A DNA stretch of 64,000 bases from Hymenobacter sp. YIM 151500-1 (GTDB lineage: Bacteria > Bacteroidota > Bacteroidia > Cytophagales > Hymenobacteraceae), in contig NZ_CP110139.1 of NCBI RefSeq assembly GCF_025979885.1, positions 2,418,001-2,482,000 on the forward strand, read 5' to 3'. Shown here in pieces: positions 1 through 9,125 of this stretch. The position numbers and the translations under genes were made by a program. Under the pieces are notes generated by a model. The model saw only the letters and a program-made list of their open reading frames with translations. It did not search any database and had not been told where the DNA came from. The number at the start of each line of letters is the position of its first letter. Position 1 is the stretch's first letter.

Positions 1-2
1 TT

Positions 3-1421
3 ATAGAAGATCAATTCAAGAAATTTACCAGTTTGCCTTACTGGGATTTTATTAACGTAGGCTCTTCTATTTTTACTCATCATATACTCAATATTCCCCA
101 GCAGTTTGTCACTATTGTGATTCGTCAATTATTCGTGTTGTTATCAGAAATCTTTATTGTTGCTATTATTATAGTAGCAATATTATTTTATCAGCCATTT
201 TTGTTTCTCCTATTGGTGTTGGTATTAGTGCCTAGCACTCTATTAACATACCGCCTTCTGCGCCAACGTTCACAATATGTTGGCGCAAGATTAGATAAGC
301 TACGACCCGTTCCTTACGCTATTTTAAGTGATATGTTTGCTGGCTTTACTGAACTCACCTTAGCCAACAAAAAACACAAATTCAAGGAACGACTTAATAT
401 AAATCAAGAAGAATTTCAAAAACTAGAGGGTCGGTCTTATTTATACTCATTAATACCCCTTAAGGTAATCGAGATGGTAGCTATATTTGCTATTTCTACT
501 ATCTTTATTTATTCATTATTTTTTACCGAAAATCCAGCAAACGTAATTACAATCATTGGCGCATTTGCGGCGGCAGCTTATAGATTAATGCCTTCCGTAA
601 ACAGGATCATTAGTTCTTTAGTCGCGCTAAAGCAAAGTGAGATTGTACGGAAAGAACTGGAGCGTTATCGCAAAGAAACATTTCCTCAGCTTTTATCCGC
701 AAACAAGCAGCCCTTGCTGTTTACCCAAGATATCACCTTCAAAAACATCAGCTTTTCCTTTCCTTCATCGGACACACCAGTAATTAATAATATTTCATTT
801 CAAGTAAAGAAAGGTGAAAAAATAGGTTTTATTGGAACTTCTGGTTCTGGAAAGACTACTCTGATGAATGTGTTGCTCCGATTCTATCCAGAAGAGTCTG
901 GCAATATTCTTGTGGACGGCATACCGCTCAGTGGTGCAAATCTTTTGGCTTGGTATCAGCTTATTGGCTACGTCAAGCAAGATACTTTCCTGATGGAAGC
1001 TTCTATACAAGATAACATTACTTTGCACGATGACAATCCAGACGAGGAAAGGCTAAAATATGCAATCGAGCAAGCCTCATTGTCCCACTTTGTGAACTCG
1101 CTACCAGAAGGAGTGAACACTCGTATTGGTGAACGTGGCTCTAGACTATCAGGTGGCCAACGTCAACGCATTGGTATCGCGCGTGCACTTTATAAGAAGA
1201 CTGAGATAATGATTCTGGATGAAGCAACCTCTGCTCTTGATAATGAAACCGAGCATGAAGTGAATGAATCTATCAACAGACTATCCCATACAGCTATTAC
1301 TTTATTTATCATAGCACACCGATTGACCACTTTACGTTATTGCGACCGAATTTACGAGCTAAAAGAAGGAGAGATAATTGCAGAACACCAGTATGCTGAT
1401 ATTATAGCAGATCTTCATTAG
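3..1421 (+). CDS. ABC exporter (fused membrane domain + ATPase), 5' end outside window
   Basis: Half-transporter of the type I ABC exporter class (lipid, polysaccharide or peptide export at the inner membrane). The reading frame is open to the window edge (IEDQFKKFTS precedes the first possible TTG start at 33), so about 100 N-terminal residues are probably missing compared with the usual 570-600. Several hydrophobic helices lie in the first 200 visible residues. The ATPase shows Walker A GTSGSGKTT (about residue 268 counted from 33), signature LSGGQRQR, Walker B IMILDEATSAL and the H-loop IIAHRLTTL, so it should be active. It lies at the edge of an AT-rich polysaccharide block and is followed after 140 bp by a glycosyltransferase on the same strand. 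An MsbA-like or flippase-like role is inference; the substrate is unknown. Confidence 0.88.
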   Translation: MEDQFKKFTSLPYWDFINVGSSIFTHHILNIPQQFVTIVIRQLFVLLSEIFIVAIIIVAILFYQPFLFLLLVLVLVPSTLLTYRLLRQRSQYVGARLDKLRPVPYAILSDMFAGFTELTLANKKHKFKERLNINQEEFQKLEGRSYLYSLIPLKVIEMVAIFAISTIFIYSLFFTENPANVITIIGAFAAAAYRLMPSVNRIISSLVALKQSEIVRKELERYRKETFPQLLSANKQPLLFTQDITFKNISFSFPSSDTPVINNISFQVKKGEKIGFIGTSGSGKTTLMNVLLRFYPEESGNILVDGIPLSGANLLAWYQLIGYVKQDTFLMEASIQDNITLHDDNPDEERLKYAIEQASLSHFVNSLPEGVNTRIGERGSRLSGGQRQRIGIARALYKKTEIMILDEATSALDNETEHEVNESINRLSHTAITLFIIAHRLTTLRYCDRIYELKEGEIIAEHQYADIIADLH

Positions 1422-1560
1422 GCTCTGCATTTATTGTTCAAGTATTTTTATTAGTAGATATTATTTTCAAGTGTCATAAGTTGGTATAATACAAGTGCTA
1501 TATTATAATTTATTTGACAAATAGCAAACTTCTACACTCTCACTGCAAGCAAGTTTTCTC

Positions 1561-2838
1561 ATGAACATACTTATATTGAATGACACCTTTACTGTAGGAG
1601 GAGCTGAAATTTTTTCAGCTCGCCTAGCTGAGGCGTTGCTAGCAAATGGGAATAATGTTTGGCTATACTCTGTTCATAATTCGAAACATATAGACAGCAA
1701 AATGCTCCAGCATAATGCTCCCAATGTTCCAGTAATTAGCTTACATACGAGATTTGACTGGTGGGTTGAAAAAGCTGATTCTCTTTCACGGCGTTTGGAT
1801 GTAGACTTCAAGATGCGTGAATTTTTAGTCACTTCGCACCTTAAAAAATTCATACAAGAACACGATATTGAGGTAGTACATGCGCATATGTTCGTTAGTG
1901 ATTACCTTGCTGCAACTGTAAAACACACCGGAGCCAAATTCGCACGAGTTGCTTCAATGCACGGAACACATGAAGGTTTTCTATATAATTATATACACAA
2001 TACCGGCTGGATCATTCCAAACTACGTTGAAAAATTAAATAAATGCTTGGATGGGCTAGATAGTATTATCTATTCGACTGACAGAAATATAGCATTTTTG
2101 AAAGAACCGATAATTAATAAATACTTGTCTGATCATATCATCACAGAGAGAATATATAATGGTTTCACTCAACACGCTGTTCGTCATACCATTACGCGAA
2201 GCTCACTGGGTATTCAAGATTCTGATATCGTATTTGGATTTGCTGCCAGAGGTGTTCCAGCTAAAGGATGGCCTGTTGTATTAGAGGCCTTCAAAAAGAT
2301 TTCCTCTACCGGCGCACATCTTATTCTTATTGGTGATAGTCCTTACGTTCAGGAGCTTAAAGCAGAATACAGTCAGCACTCCAATATTCATTTTGTTGGG
2401 TTTCAGATTGAGCTCAACGAATGGATTGCTATTACTAATGTCGGCTTATTACCTTCCACTTTTGGTGAGAGCCTACCTACTGTTATTATGGAGTTTTTAG
2501 CTCAGAGCAAGCCAATGATTGTTTCTGATGTAGCCGAGTGCGCCAACATGATTGAAACAGAGGGTGAATATGCGGGCTATGTAATTAACGTACCAAAAAA
2601 CATTGACGGTTTCGTAGATGAAAAGTATAGAATTGATGTCAATGAATTAGCGCATTACATGCAATCTTATATTACTAGCAGTAATACTCTTGCCAGTCAT
2701 AGTTCTTTAGCGCTCAAAGCATTTCAAAAGTTCTCTATGCAAACCTGCGTTGACCTTCACCTAAAAGTTTATAAGCAAGCTATAGCGCATTCAATGACAA
2801 CTCATCAACATGATAAAAGTGTTTTAGAAACCTTTTAA
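1561..2838 (+). CDS. GT4-family glycosyltransferase
   Basis: 425 residues with the GT-B layout of family GT4 (Glycos_transf_1). The N-terminal acceptor domain starts with a glycine-rich turn (TVGGAEIFSARLAEAL). The C-terminal nucleotide-sugar domain has GIQDSDIVFGFAARG at its start and the E-x7-E motif in GESLPTVIMEFLAQ. It should transfer a sugar from a nucleotide donor to a growing surface glycan on the cytoplasmic side. ATG start, with an AT-rich 140-bp leader after the ABC exporter. Composition is clearly more AT-rich than the genes beyond 14 kb, as is common for exchanged O-antigen-type loci. Donor and linkage cannot be read from the sequence. Confidence 0.9.
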   Translation: MNILILNDTFTVGGAEIFSARLAEALLANGNNVWLYSVHNSKHIDSKMLQHNAPNVPVISLHTRFDWWVEKADSLSRRLDVDFKMREFLVTSHLKKFIQEHDIEVVHAHMFVSDYLAATVKHTGAKFARVASMHGTHEGFLYNYIHNTGWIIPNYVEKLNKCLDGLDSIIYSTDRNIAFLKEPIINKYLSDHIITERIYNGFTQHAVRHTITRSSLGIQDSDIVFGFAARGVPAKGWPVVLEAFKKISSTGAHLILIGDSPYVQELKAEYSQHSNIHFVGFQIELNEWIAITNVGLLPSTFGESLPTVIMEFLAQSKPMIVSDVAECANMIETEGEYAGYVINVPKNIDGFVDEKYRIDVNELAHYMQSYITSSNTLASHSSLALKAFQKFSMQTCVDLHLKVYKQAIAHSMTTHQHDKSVLETF

Positions 2839-3141
2839 GTGCATCAAACAAAGCGAGTGTAGTAGAAAAGTGCGAAGAAACTGATAAAAAAGCTAGTAAG
2901 TTGTTGCTCGGGTCGTTGGACTTTCACTGGCATGTGTATGATGTATCTGTAGCCTCTTTTGACTTACGCTGACAAGCTATAACATCAAATGGCACAACCC
3001 GCCTTGCGCACGTGACTTAGCAACTGACCGAATTTGAGTTTTAAGCATGCCTTCGCTTAGCCTTGTATAATTTTAGATGTTAATCTGCATTAGCTCGAAA
3101 CCTAGCAATTAACTTGGTTCCATTATTAATTCAATCCAGCT
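2839..3141. other. intergenic stretch without recognised gene
   Basis: About 300 bp between the GT4 gene and the acyltransferase gene. I see no credible ORF, RNA gene or strong hairpin. The sequence is intermediate in AT content and may hold the promoter of the acyltransferase gene, but no clear TAnnTTTG box is visible close to its start. Confidence 0.5.
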
Positions 3142-4437
3142 TTGCAGCTCATTAAGCTATTGCCTCGATCGAACGGCAAGACCAGCTTACCATCCGAGAA
3201 AGCTACGGTTAGATCTAGGTTTAACCCCAACCTTGAAGCCTTGCGGGCAGTGGCGGCCCTGGTGGTGGTGTGGCACCATGCCATTATTCATGAATTCCAG
3301 CTTGATCCAGCTTATAAACCTAATGGCATAGCAGGATTTAATCCTCCTGGCCACTTCTCGGTACTTATCTTCTTTGTGCTTTCGGGCTATGTAATTAGCC
3401 TAGCTCACAAAAAAGCTCTTACTTGGGCTACAGTTGGTACGTACCTACGCAAACGCTTTACGCGCATCTATCCAATATACGTATTGAGCTTGTCTGGTGC
3501 CCTTATTGTCGCAGGTTTCGCGTATTCATTGTATACTGTTATTGCACACCTCTTATTTGGTCAGATGGTGCTGGCTCCTCTCATATCTGAGAACAACCCC
3601 CTTTGGTCTTTGCAGTATGAGATATTTTTTTATCTGCTTTTTGTGCCGTTATCCATGCTACGCGTTCAACCTATCATGGTGGCTATCGTGACAACTCTGC
3701 TTTCCTTCGTAGCACTATATTTAGGAACTAAAGGAATTGGAGGAAGTACTTACTCGTACTTGATTGGCTTTTCCTTTTGGGCTTTGGGCTGGAGCTTTGG
3801 CTCGCTTCGAAATACCCGCGCGGTAAACTACACCTTGCTGCTGAGTACGATTTTCTTCCTTTTAGCTATTGATGCACGTTTCAATGTTTTGCAGATCATT
3901 TATAACCGATTACTCAAATTTGCTACCAGCGACTCAACATTAGGTATAGATCTTGTCTACTGGCCAGAAGCATTTATTTACCACGTTGACTTTGCTTCTT
4001 TGCCGTTTGCCGCATTTATTATTTTGCAGTTTATCGGCTATGACCACAAAAATTGGAAATGGATTAGCTTATTATTTCAGATTCTACCAGCTTATACGCT
4101 GGTATACATAGCACGCCACTATTCTGAAGGCTCCACCGTTACAGCAATAATGCCTGCCATTTTTTATCTGTTGAGCACATTTCTTTTTTTCATACGAACG
4201 GAAGCTATTGAACGAGTAAGTAAATGGATAATAGTCCGGCTAATTCCACTTGGTGGTATCTCTTATGGACTGTACGTGATTCACTTTCCTATTCTATCCG
4301 CCTTTCACCGTATTCATTTGTTTAGTGGCAACGGTTACACCTTTGCTGCTCGGTTTGTATTCTATGTGCTTATGAGTTTGAGCGTAGCGTACTGGTTGGA
4401 AAAACAATTCCAACCTTGGATAAAAAAATATTTATAA
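3142..4437 (+). CDS. acyltransferase-3 family membrane O-acyltransferase
   Basis: 431 residues, integral membrane protein of the acyltransferase-3 (OafA/NodX-like) family, which adds acetyl or other acyl groups to surface sugars. Visible family marks are NLEALRAVAALVVVWHHA (with the conserved His), FFVLSGYVIS, the basic motif KRFTRIYPIYVL and PLWSLQYEIFFY, followed by about eight further hydrophobic segments. The longest frame starts with TTG at 3142, directly after an in-frame stop at 3127. No ATG lies near the start of the conserved domain, so TTG is the likely start. Base composition is close to that of the neighbouring AT-rich glycosyltransferase. Its place in the cluster suggests O-acetylation of the exported polysaccharide; the exact acceptor is not known. 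Confidence 0.88.
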   Translation: MQLIKLLPRSNGKTSLPSEKATVRSRFNPNLEALRAVAALVVVWHHAIIHEFQLDPAYKPNGIAGFNPPGHFSVLIFFVLSGYVISLAHKKALTWATVGTYLRKRFTRIYPIYVLSLSGALIVAGFAYSLYTVIAHLLFGQMVLAPLISENNPLWSLQYEIFFYLLFVPLSMLRVQPIMVAIVTTLLSFVALYLGTKGIGGSTYSYLIGFSFWALGWSFGSLRNTRAVNYTLLLSTIFFLLAIDARFNVLQIIYNRLLKFATSDSTLGIDLVYWPEAFIYHVDFASLPFAAFIILQFIGYDHKNWKWISLLFQILPAYTLVYIARHYSEGSTVTAIMPAIFYLLSTFLFFIRTEAIERVSKWIIVRLIPLGGISYGLYVIHFPILSAFHRIHLFSGNGYTFAARFVFYVLMSLSVAYWLEKQFQPWIKKYL

Positions 4438-4736
4438 CTTACGTCGATCTCCTGCGTTCGTACGCGACTTCTTTCAATGGCTAGCTGTTGCAGCTAAAAT
4501 TCGAAGGAAGCTTTCTTTATTATTTTTAGTTCTAGTTTGACCGTCTAAGTCGTAGCCGAAACGATTGACTATCAGTTAATGTAATTTTTTATCGGGTGCA
4601 CACGAGTGTGGCCTGACGTTACTTTTCCAAACGGTTCGGGGCCCTAGAACCTGATTGCATCCCTTCCGAAGGCTTACGCTACTGTCTTACTTTCTCCGTT
4701 GACTAACACCAGTAGCAAAATTCTACTCGCACAACA
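4438..4736. other. intergenic stretch without recognised gene
   Basis: About 300 bp after the acyltransferase gene and before a strong hairpin. I see no convincing gene. A frame at 4699-5028 is the mirror image of the real minus-strand gene. Confidence 0.5.
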
Positions 4737-4778
4737 AAGTAACAGCCCGCTCCGGTATGTCGGAGCGGGCTGTTACTT
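4737..4778 (-). terminator. perfect 18-bp stem hairpin, terminator of the coiled-coil gene
   Basis: Arms 4737-4754 and 4761-4778 are exact reverse complements around a 6-nt loop (gtatgt). It lies 15 bp beyond the stop codon of the minus-strand gene 4794-5207, the position of an intrinsic terminator. Dyad symmetry means it could also stop readthrough from the plus-strand acyltransferase. Confidence 0.85.
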
Positions 4779-4793
4779 CATTAGCCGTTCGTT

Positions 4794-5207
4794 TTATAAT
4801 GCTGCCTTACGCGCCGTAACCGCCGTTACAAAAGCAGTGATTTCGGCAATCCGGGCTTCTGTTTCAGCTAGGCTTCGCTCACGGGTGAGCAAAGCTACCG
4901 GGCCGCGGGCATCCAGTCGGTCGGCCAAGTTAGCGCGGCGGTACGTGGCCTCGCGCAGGTCCAATTCGCTGTTTTTACGCGCTTTGGTGCCTTCGGCTAG
5001 TGTAGGAATTACTGTGGTAAGGGCTTGAATTTCGGCGTCGAGGCCTGCCAGGGTAGCCTGAGCTTCTGTGGCGCTTTCGCTGGTCGTGTCACGGGCGTAG
5101 TCGAGATTGTCGGAGCGGTGCCGCAATGCCCTCAAGTCATCTTCCGCTTTTCCCAACAGCTTGTCGCAGTCGGCCGTGGTGGTTAGTGCATTTACTGAGT
5201 AAGCCAT
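4794..5207 (-). CDS. small coiled-coil protein, function unknown
   Basis: 137 residues, no signal peptide or membrane segment, largely helical, with regularly spaced Leu/Ala and charged residues (for example DLREATYRRANLADRLDARG and SLAETEARIAEITAFVTAV) suggesting a coiled coil. I do not recognise a named family. It starts with ATG at 5207 and ends just before a perfect terminator hairpin. The next gene upstream on the same strand is an HTH protein, 68 bp away, so the two may be co-transcribed. Codon use is GC-rich, unlike the acyltransferase upstream. A structural or adaptor role is possible but not supported further. Confidence 0.7.
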   Translation of the reverse strand: MAYSVNALTTTADCDKLLGKAEDDLRALRHRSDNLDYARDTTSESATEAQATLAGLDAEIQALTTVIPTLAEGTKARKNSELDLREATYRRANLADRLDARGPVALLTRERSLAETEARIAEITAFVTAVTARKAAL

Positions 5208-5275
5208 ACATACTTAAGTTAAAAGTTAAAAACTAACTACTGCTACCTGAACGCTAGTAACTTTTATTATATTGC

Positions 5276-5878
5276 TCATCTCATATTCTCAGCCTCAAGA
5301 TTTTTCTCATCAGTAACCTGAACCGCTAGTATCTCCCTTAGCGCGGCAGCTTCTGCTTCGAGGTATTTAATGCGCAGTTTCAGTAGCACCCGCTCTGCCA
5401 TTGCATCCGGGTTCAAAGCTGCCGCCGCGGTGGCGGCCCACTCTTCCAGAAACCGGTGCTGGCGAGCGGTATGAGCCTCGGCGGACTGGGATGGCTGCCC
5501 AGCCCGCCACTTGACAAGCAACTGTTCCCAACGCCGAGCTTGGGCGGCACAAGCCTCCAGTTGTGTCAACTCCACGCGGAGGCTAGCAGCCCGCCGCGCA
5601 CACTGGACCTGCCGGCGACGTAATCGGACTGGGGCAGGTACCGCAGGCAGTGCTTGCACTACTGACGGTTCAGCAGAATGATCAGTATCTGGCAGCAGTT
5701 GAGCCAACTCACGCAGACGCTGGCTGGCTTCCCCCCGCAACAACCGCCGTCCTGCTTCTACGTGGGCTATCTGTCCCCTCGTAAGCCCTAGGTAAACGGC
5801 CAACTGCACCTGAGACAAACCTAGATATTCCCGTACAGCAGCGGCCAGAGTAGTGGAAGGAATGGCTTTTTGGGGCAT
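5276..5878 (-). CDS. XRE-type helix-turn-helix protein with helical C-terminal part
   Basis: 200 residues. Residues about 10-45 form a Cro/C1-type HTH: TLAAAVREYLGLSQVQLAVY followed by LGLTRGQIAHVEAGRRLL, with the typical Q at the start of the recognition region and the 'VEAGRR' end. The rest is Arg/Ala/Leu-rich and likely helical, possibly for dimerisation. It should be a DNA-binding regulator; target genes are unknown, though the coiled-coil gene directly downstream is a candidate. An IS1-like element sits only about 25 bp upstream of its start, so its promoter region may have been altered by the insertion. Confidence 0.75.
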   Translation of the reverse strand: MPQKAIPSTTLAAAVREYLGLSQVQLAVYLGLTRGQIAHVEAGRRLLRGEASQRLRELAQLLPDTDHSAEPSVVQALPAVPAPVRLRRRQVQCARRAASLRVELTQLEACAAQARRWEQLLVKWRAGQPSQSAEAHTARQHRFLEEWAATAAAALNPDAMAERVLLKLRIKYLEAEAAALREILAVQVTDEKNLEAENMR

Positions 5879-5904
5879 GCCATTCTAACGAACGGCTTGC
5901 GGCC

Positions 5905-6702
5905 GTAGCATTCATAAGAGAAATATTCGGCGGTGGTCTAAGTGGTGGTGCAACGTCGATTATGCTCGTCAATAACGAGTTGAATTCGGACATGATGCAT
6001 GGCCAGCGAGCGACTGAAGGAGCAAGACTTGCGCACGAGCACAGCACACTTTTGAGGCAGGGAGCAATTGACAGCCTCTACAATGCTGGTCTGGCCGCTG
6101 CCTTTCGGATGGGCGCGGTGGGCGCGCTCGGGCAGCACGCCGCGGTAGGCCTCCCATGCGTCCGTGTGGTACCAGGTACCCGTACGATACGGGCCCGGTA
6201 GCGCCCGCCATAGGCGCCGAGCCGTGGCGCGGCCGCGCGAGCCTAACACCCAGGCCCCGATGCGCCGCGTGTGCCGTTCGACGGCTAGCCACAGCCACTT
6301 CTTGCGGCGTTTGCGGCCGATAAACGTCCACAACTCATCTAGCTCCAGTTCTTTCGGCCGGTGCGGCAGCGGGCTGCTGGCCAGGCGTGTCTGCGCTTTT
6401 TTTTGCCAGCTTCGCCACCGGCATGCGCGCCACCCCGGTCAGGCGCACGATGGCTCGCTGCGAAACCCGCTCCAGCAGGAGCTTTTCCACTTGCGCATAC
6501 TGGGCGGCTTTGCGCGGGGCGGCCGGCGCGAAAGCCGCCTGGTGGCGGCAGTTGAGGCACCGGTACTTCGCCTGTCCGTGGCTATGACCATTTTTGCGCA
6601 AGGCGGTGCTGCCGCATTTGGCGCAGGTAAGAGTTGTCTGCCGCATACCACAAGATAGTAAAACCACGCTTTAGACCACCGCCAAATATTCTTGAATGCT
6701 AC
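5905..6702 (-). mobile_element. IS1-like insertion sequence (about 0.8 kb)
   Basis: A transposase region on the minus strand is flanked by imperfect terminal inverted repeats. The left end (5905-5941) reads GTAGCATTCA, then a 5-nt insertion relative to the other end, then an AATATT-CGGCGGTGGTCTAA block. The right end (6671-6702), read inward, is GTAGCATTCA-AGAATATTTGGCGGTGGTCTAA in two pieces. Total length of about 800 bp fits IS1. I find no matching 8-9 bp target duplication at these borders, so the exact ends are uncertain. Two more copies of the end decamer occur at 6712-6721 and 6737-6746. Confidence 0.75.
5938..6646 (-). CDS. IS1-family transposase, split by a frameshift at an A8 run
   Basis: InsA-like part: ATG at 6646, zinc-ribbon cysteines CAKCG and YRCLNC, then a helix-turn-helix region (SQRAIVRLTGVARMPVAKLAKK). 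InsB-like DDE part: ELDELWTFIGRKR (first Asp), WYHTDAWEAYRGVLP (second Asp), SIVEAVN (Glu) and a terminal SCSFSRSLAMHHVRI segment as in IS1 InsB. The two parts lie in different frames. The minus strand reads GCA AAA AAA AGC (8 A, around 6392-6400); removing one A joins LAKK directly to AQTRLASSPLPHRPKELELD. So either transcriptional slippage or frameshifting on the A-run gives the full enzyme, or the copy is dead. All three catalytic acids are present. Confidence 0.75.
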
Positions 6703-7023
6703 AATCTCATTGTAGCATTCAGCGGCCAAAAGGTTGTGAATGCTACAGAAGCAGCTATAGTAAATACAGTACCGGGACAGGCTTCTTTAGACTCTAATTT
6801 ACCTACAGGGCAGGCCGCCAGAACAATTAGTTCTATCATCGTATTAATTAAAGTACCACTCGCAGTCTTTAGGATAAACTAGGAATACAAAAGCAAAACG
6901 CTAGAGCTAGTCAACTACCACCTCAAGTACTTCCGTTGAGGATTCGGATGCAGATTGGGAGCAGACCCAAGCATTACACTTAGTTAAAAGAATGACACAG
7001 ACGAAATACTCTACCTAACTAAT
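6703..7023. other. intergenic stretch with extra IS-end motifs
   Basis: About 320 bp between the IS and the next glycosyltransferase. The first 45 bp hold a palindrome with the right IS end (6694-6720, 12-bp arms around ctc) and an outward decamer copy at 6737-6746. The rest shows no credible gene. A frame at 6634-6882 crosses the IS border and has no recognisable features. Confidence 0.5.
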
Positions 7024-8205
7024 CTAGCTTATCAAAGTGGCTTCACTGATCTTACGCATTTTTTGTTCTTGTTGGGCGAGTTGTGTGATAAGCTTTAAAA
7101 ATGTGGCCGGGGCTTGAGGGTCTAAGTGCTTACGCGCAGCTTGGTGAGCTAGACACCCCATTTCGGGCCATAGATGCTGAGACACCCATGCTGCTTCAAG
7201 CGCCTCACCAAAAAGAGTAACAGTAGGGGCTGGGGCTATGAATCCTTGCTGCCCTGATGTCACCCATTCGGGTACGGTGCCAACGGCTGTAGCTACTACC
7301 GGACGGCCGCACAGCATAGCTTCCATCACAGCCAGGGGAGCCGCTTCCAGTCGTGAAGGGAGCAATAGCAAATGGTTCTGCTGCCAGACTCGCTCTATAT
7401 CGGTTACATTGCCGTGCAGGGTTACCCTTTCGTTCAAACCATACAAAGCCACTAGCTCCTGAATGTAGGCCCGGTCTGGGCCTTCGCCGTACAGGTTTAA
7501 GTGCCAGGGCCGGTAGTGCCAAGCCGGTTGGCTCAACGCTTCCAGCACAACATCGTGCCCCTTGCGGTTTACGTCCAAGCTGGCCACCATTGCTAGCTGC
7601 GGAACTGAGTCTTCGGGCCATGGATGCAGCACTGTATTTGCTAAATTCACGGGGTTCTTGACTACCACACAATGATCAAACGCCTGAGCCAGCTGGCGCT
7701 GCGTGACATGTGCTTGCTCGTGCGAGACGAAGAACACGCGTTTAGCTTTCCCAAAAATTGCTATGCCATGCCGCCTAGCTTCATCCGATGGCAGCACACC
7801 CGGGTTGAAATTATGACACAAGATGCCCAGTGGAACATTAGATTGGAGCAAGTACTCTCGCAACCAATGCATCTCAGTTAAATCGAAGTTCCCACCTTGG
7901 TTAACGCAGATAACATCGGGGCGAAACGTGTCCAGCGTTCTTTCTAAGGATTCAATAAACCCCAGCTTGCTCAGCAACCGGCGACGAATCCGTACGAGTA
8001 AGTCAGGAGAATACAGAAGACGCAGGTGTAGCCTTGCCCCTTGTTCGCGGAGCCGAATCAGTTCAGGAGCTAGGGTATCCCATTTCATTACGCTGCAATA
8101 CACCTCATGTCCCTGCTGAAGCGCTTCTAATGCTGTGCGCGTCCACAGTTCCTCACTCCCCCCCCAAGGTGCAGCGGCCATTGTCGAGATGAATGCTATC
8201 CTCAT
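7024..8205 (-). CDS. GT4-family glycosyltransferase
   Basis: 393 residues, GT-B fold. The N-terminus MRIAFISTMAAAPWGGSEEL has the usual GGSE turn near the acceptor site. The C-terminal domain contains SLDVNRKGHDVVLEAL and the E-x7-E motif in SRLEAAPLAVMEAM followed by GRPVVATAVG. Transfers a hexose-type sugar during surface glycan assembly; specificity unknown. It is the last gene of a long minus-strand series (18.7 kb down to 7 kb) and lies 35 bp after the GT2 gene 8241-9125. Base composition is GC-rich like the chromosome, unlike the plus-strand glycosyltransferase at 1.6 kb. Confidence 0.9.
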   Translation of the reverse strand: MRIAFISTMAAAPWGGSEELWTRTALEALQQGHEVYCSVMKWDTLAPELIRLREQGARLHLRLLYSPDLLVRIRRRLLSKLGFIESLERTLDTFRPDVICVNQGGNFDLTEMHWLREYLLQSNVPLGILCHNFNPGVLPSDEARRHGIAIFGKAKRVFFVSHEQAHVTQRQLAQAFDHCVVVKNPVNLANTVLHPWPEDSVPQLAMVASLDVNRKGHDVVLEALSQPAWHYRPWHLNLYGEGPDRAYIQELVALYGLNERVTLHGNVTDIERVWQQNHLLLLPSRLEAAPLAVMEAMLCGRPVVATAVGTVPEWVTSGQQGFIAPAPTVTLFGEALEAAWVSQHLWPEMGCLAHQAARKHLDPQAPATFLKLITQLAQQEQKMRKISEATLIS

Positions 8206-8240
8206 AAGCTGGTTGGGTTTACTTATTCTGCGCCTTCCCG

Positions 8241-9125
8241 CTATATCATGCGGCCCGATTTCTCTCGGCTGCTATGCACCCACAACTTAGCAAGCCATAG
8301 GGTATCTCGGTTTAAAGGTTGATAACGTAAGCAGCGTGCAAGGTATTGTAGCACTATTTGGGCCGGGAAACGTTCCCGGATTAGCCGGCCAGTAAACTCC
8401 TGTAACGCTCGAAGCTCCATGTAGTTATGTTGAGCTTGCGTAGGCTTTACCACACCGAATGGTAATTGCCGCCGACGTTTCTCTTGATATTTCAGCGCGT
8501 TACGTACCCAGGATTTATTAACCGAGCCACGCGAGTGATGCTCAATCAGCACCTCAAACGTGACGCACACGCGTAAGCCGTGCAGAAAAATTTCGGTACA
8601 GTAATCAATATCGTAAAAGTGGAACTCCGTGAACGTTTGGGAATCAAAGGGGTATTGCTGCCACACTTCCTTGCGTGAACACATCCACAAGCCATCCACT
8701 ACGGCTACATCCGTTAGCTTGGCTCCTTCCGGGTTGCGCAGGTCCAGTTCGGTGTGCCCATCTTCGAAGAGATTAAGTACATTTTCTCGACATAGGTCGA
8801 GGCCACAGCCCCACCAAGCCGCCGGAGCTGCTACCTGATACTGCCCCCCCGTAACGCCAAGCACCCCAACCGTAGGATCTTGCAAGATGTCGGTCACGAT
8901 GCGTCCCCACCCGGGGGTGTGAAACCGGATGTCTTCGTGCATAAAGCACAGCAGCTCATATTGCGCCCTGGTTGCCCCTACATTGTAGGCCTCGCAAATG
9001 CCGTATTGCCCCTGGCTGTTGTCTACGGCCACTATTTCGTGGGGCACGCCAATAGTAGCAGTTGCGCTTTGGCTAACCGCCTGCAGGGCCACCGGGTCGC
9101 GGGTACAGATGATGAGGGAGAGCAT
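8241..9125 (-). CDS. GT2-family glycosyltransferase
   Basis: 294 residues, single GT-A domain of family GT2. Starts MLSLIICTRDP with the nucleotide-binding strand, then EIVAVDNSQGQYGICEAYN, and ELLCFMHEDIRFHTPGW in which HED takes the place of the usual DxD metal site. This is the layout of GT2 proteins annotated as rhamnosyl- or general glycosyltransferases in O-antigen clusters. The ATG at 9125 shares its A with the TGA stop of the upstream gene (TGATG), so translation is probably coupled. No membrane segments. Acceptor and donor are not known. Confidence 0.88.
   Translation of the reverse strand: MLSLIICTRDPVALQAVSQSATATIGVPHEIVAVDNSQGQYGICEAYNVGATRAQYELLCFMHEDIRFHTPGWGRIVTDILQDPTVGVLGVTGGQYQVAAPAAWWGCGLDLCRENVLNLFEDGHTELDLRNPEGAKLTDVAVVDGLWMCSRKEVWQQYPFDSQTFTEFHFYDIDYCTEIFLHGLRVCVTFEVLIEHHSRGSVNKSWVRNALKYQEKRRRQLPFGVVKPTQAQHNYMELRALQEFTGRLIRERFPAQIVLQYLARCLRYQPLNRDTLWLAKLWVHSSREKSGRMI

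Noticed and set aside
4699..5028. 109-residue plus-strand ORF
   Set aside because: Antisense shadow of the coiled-coil gene and it spans the terminator hairpin.
6634..6882. 82-residue ORF crossing the right IS end
   Set aside because: It joins IS and flanking DNA, has no domain and would not have existed before insertion.
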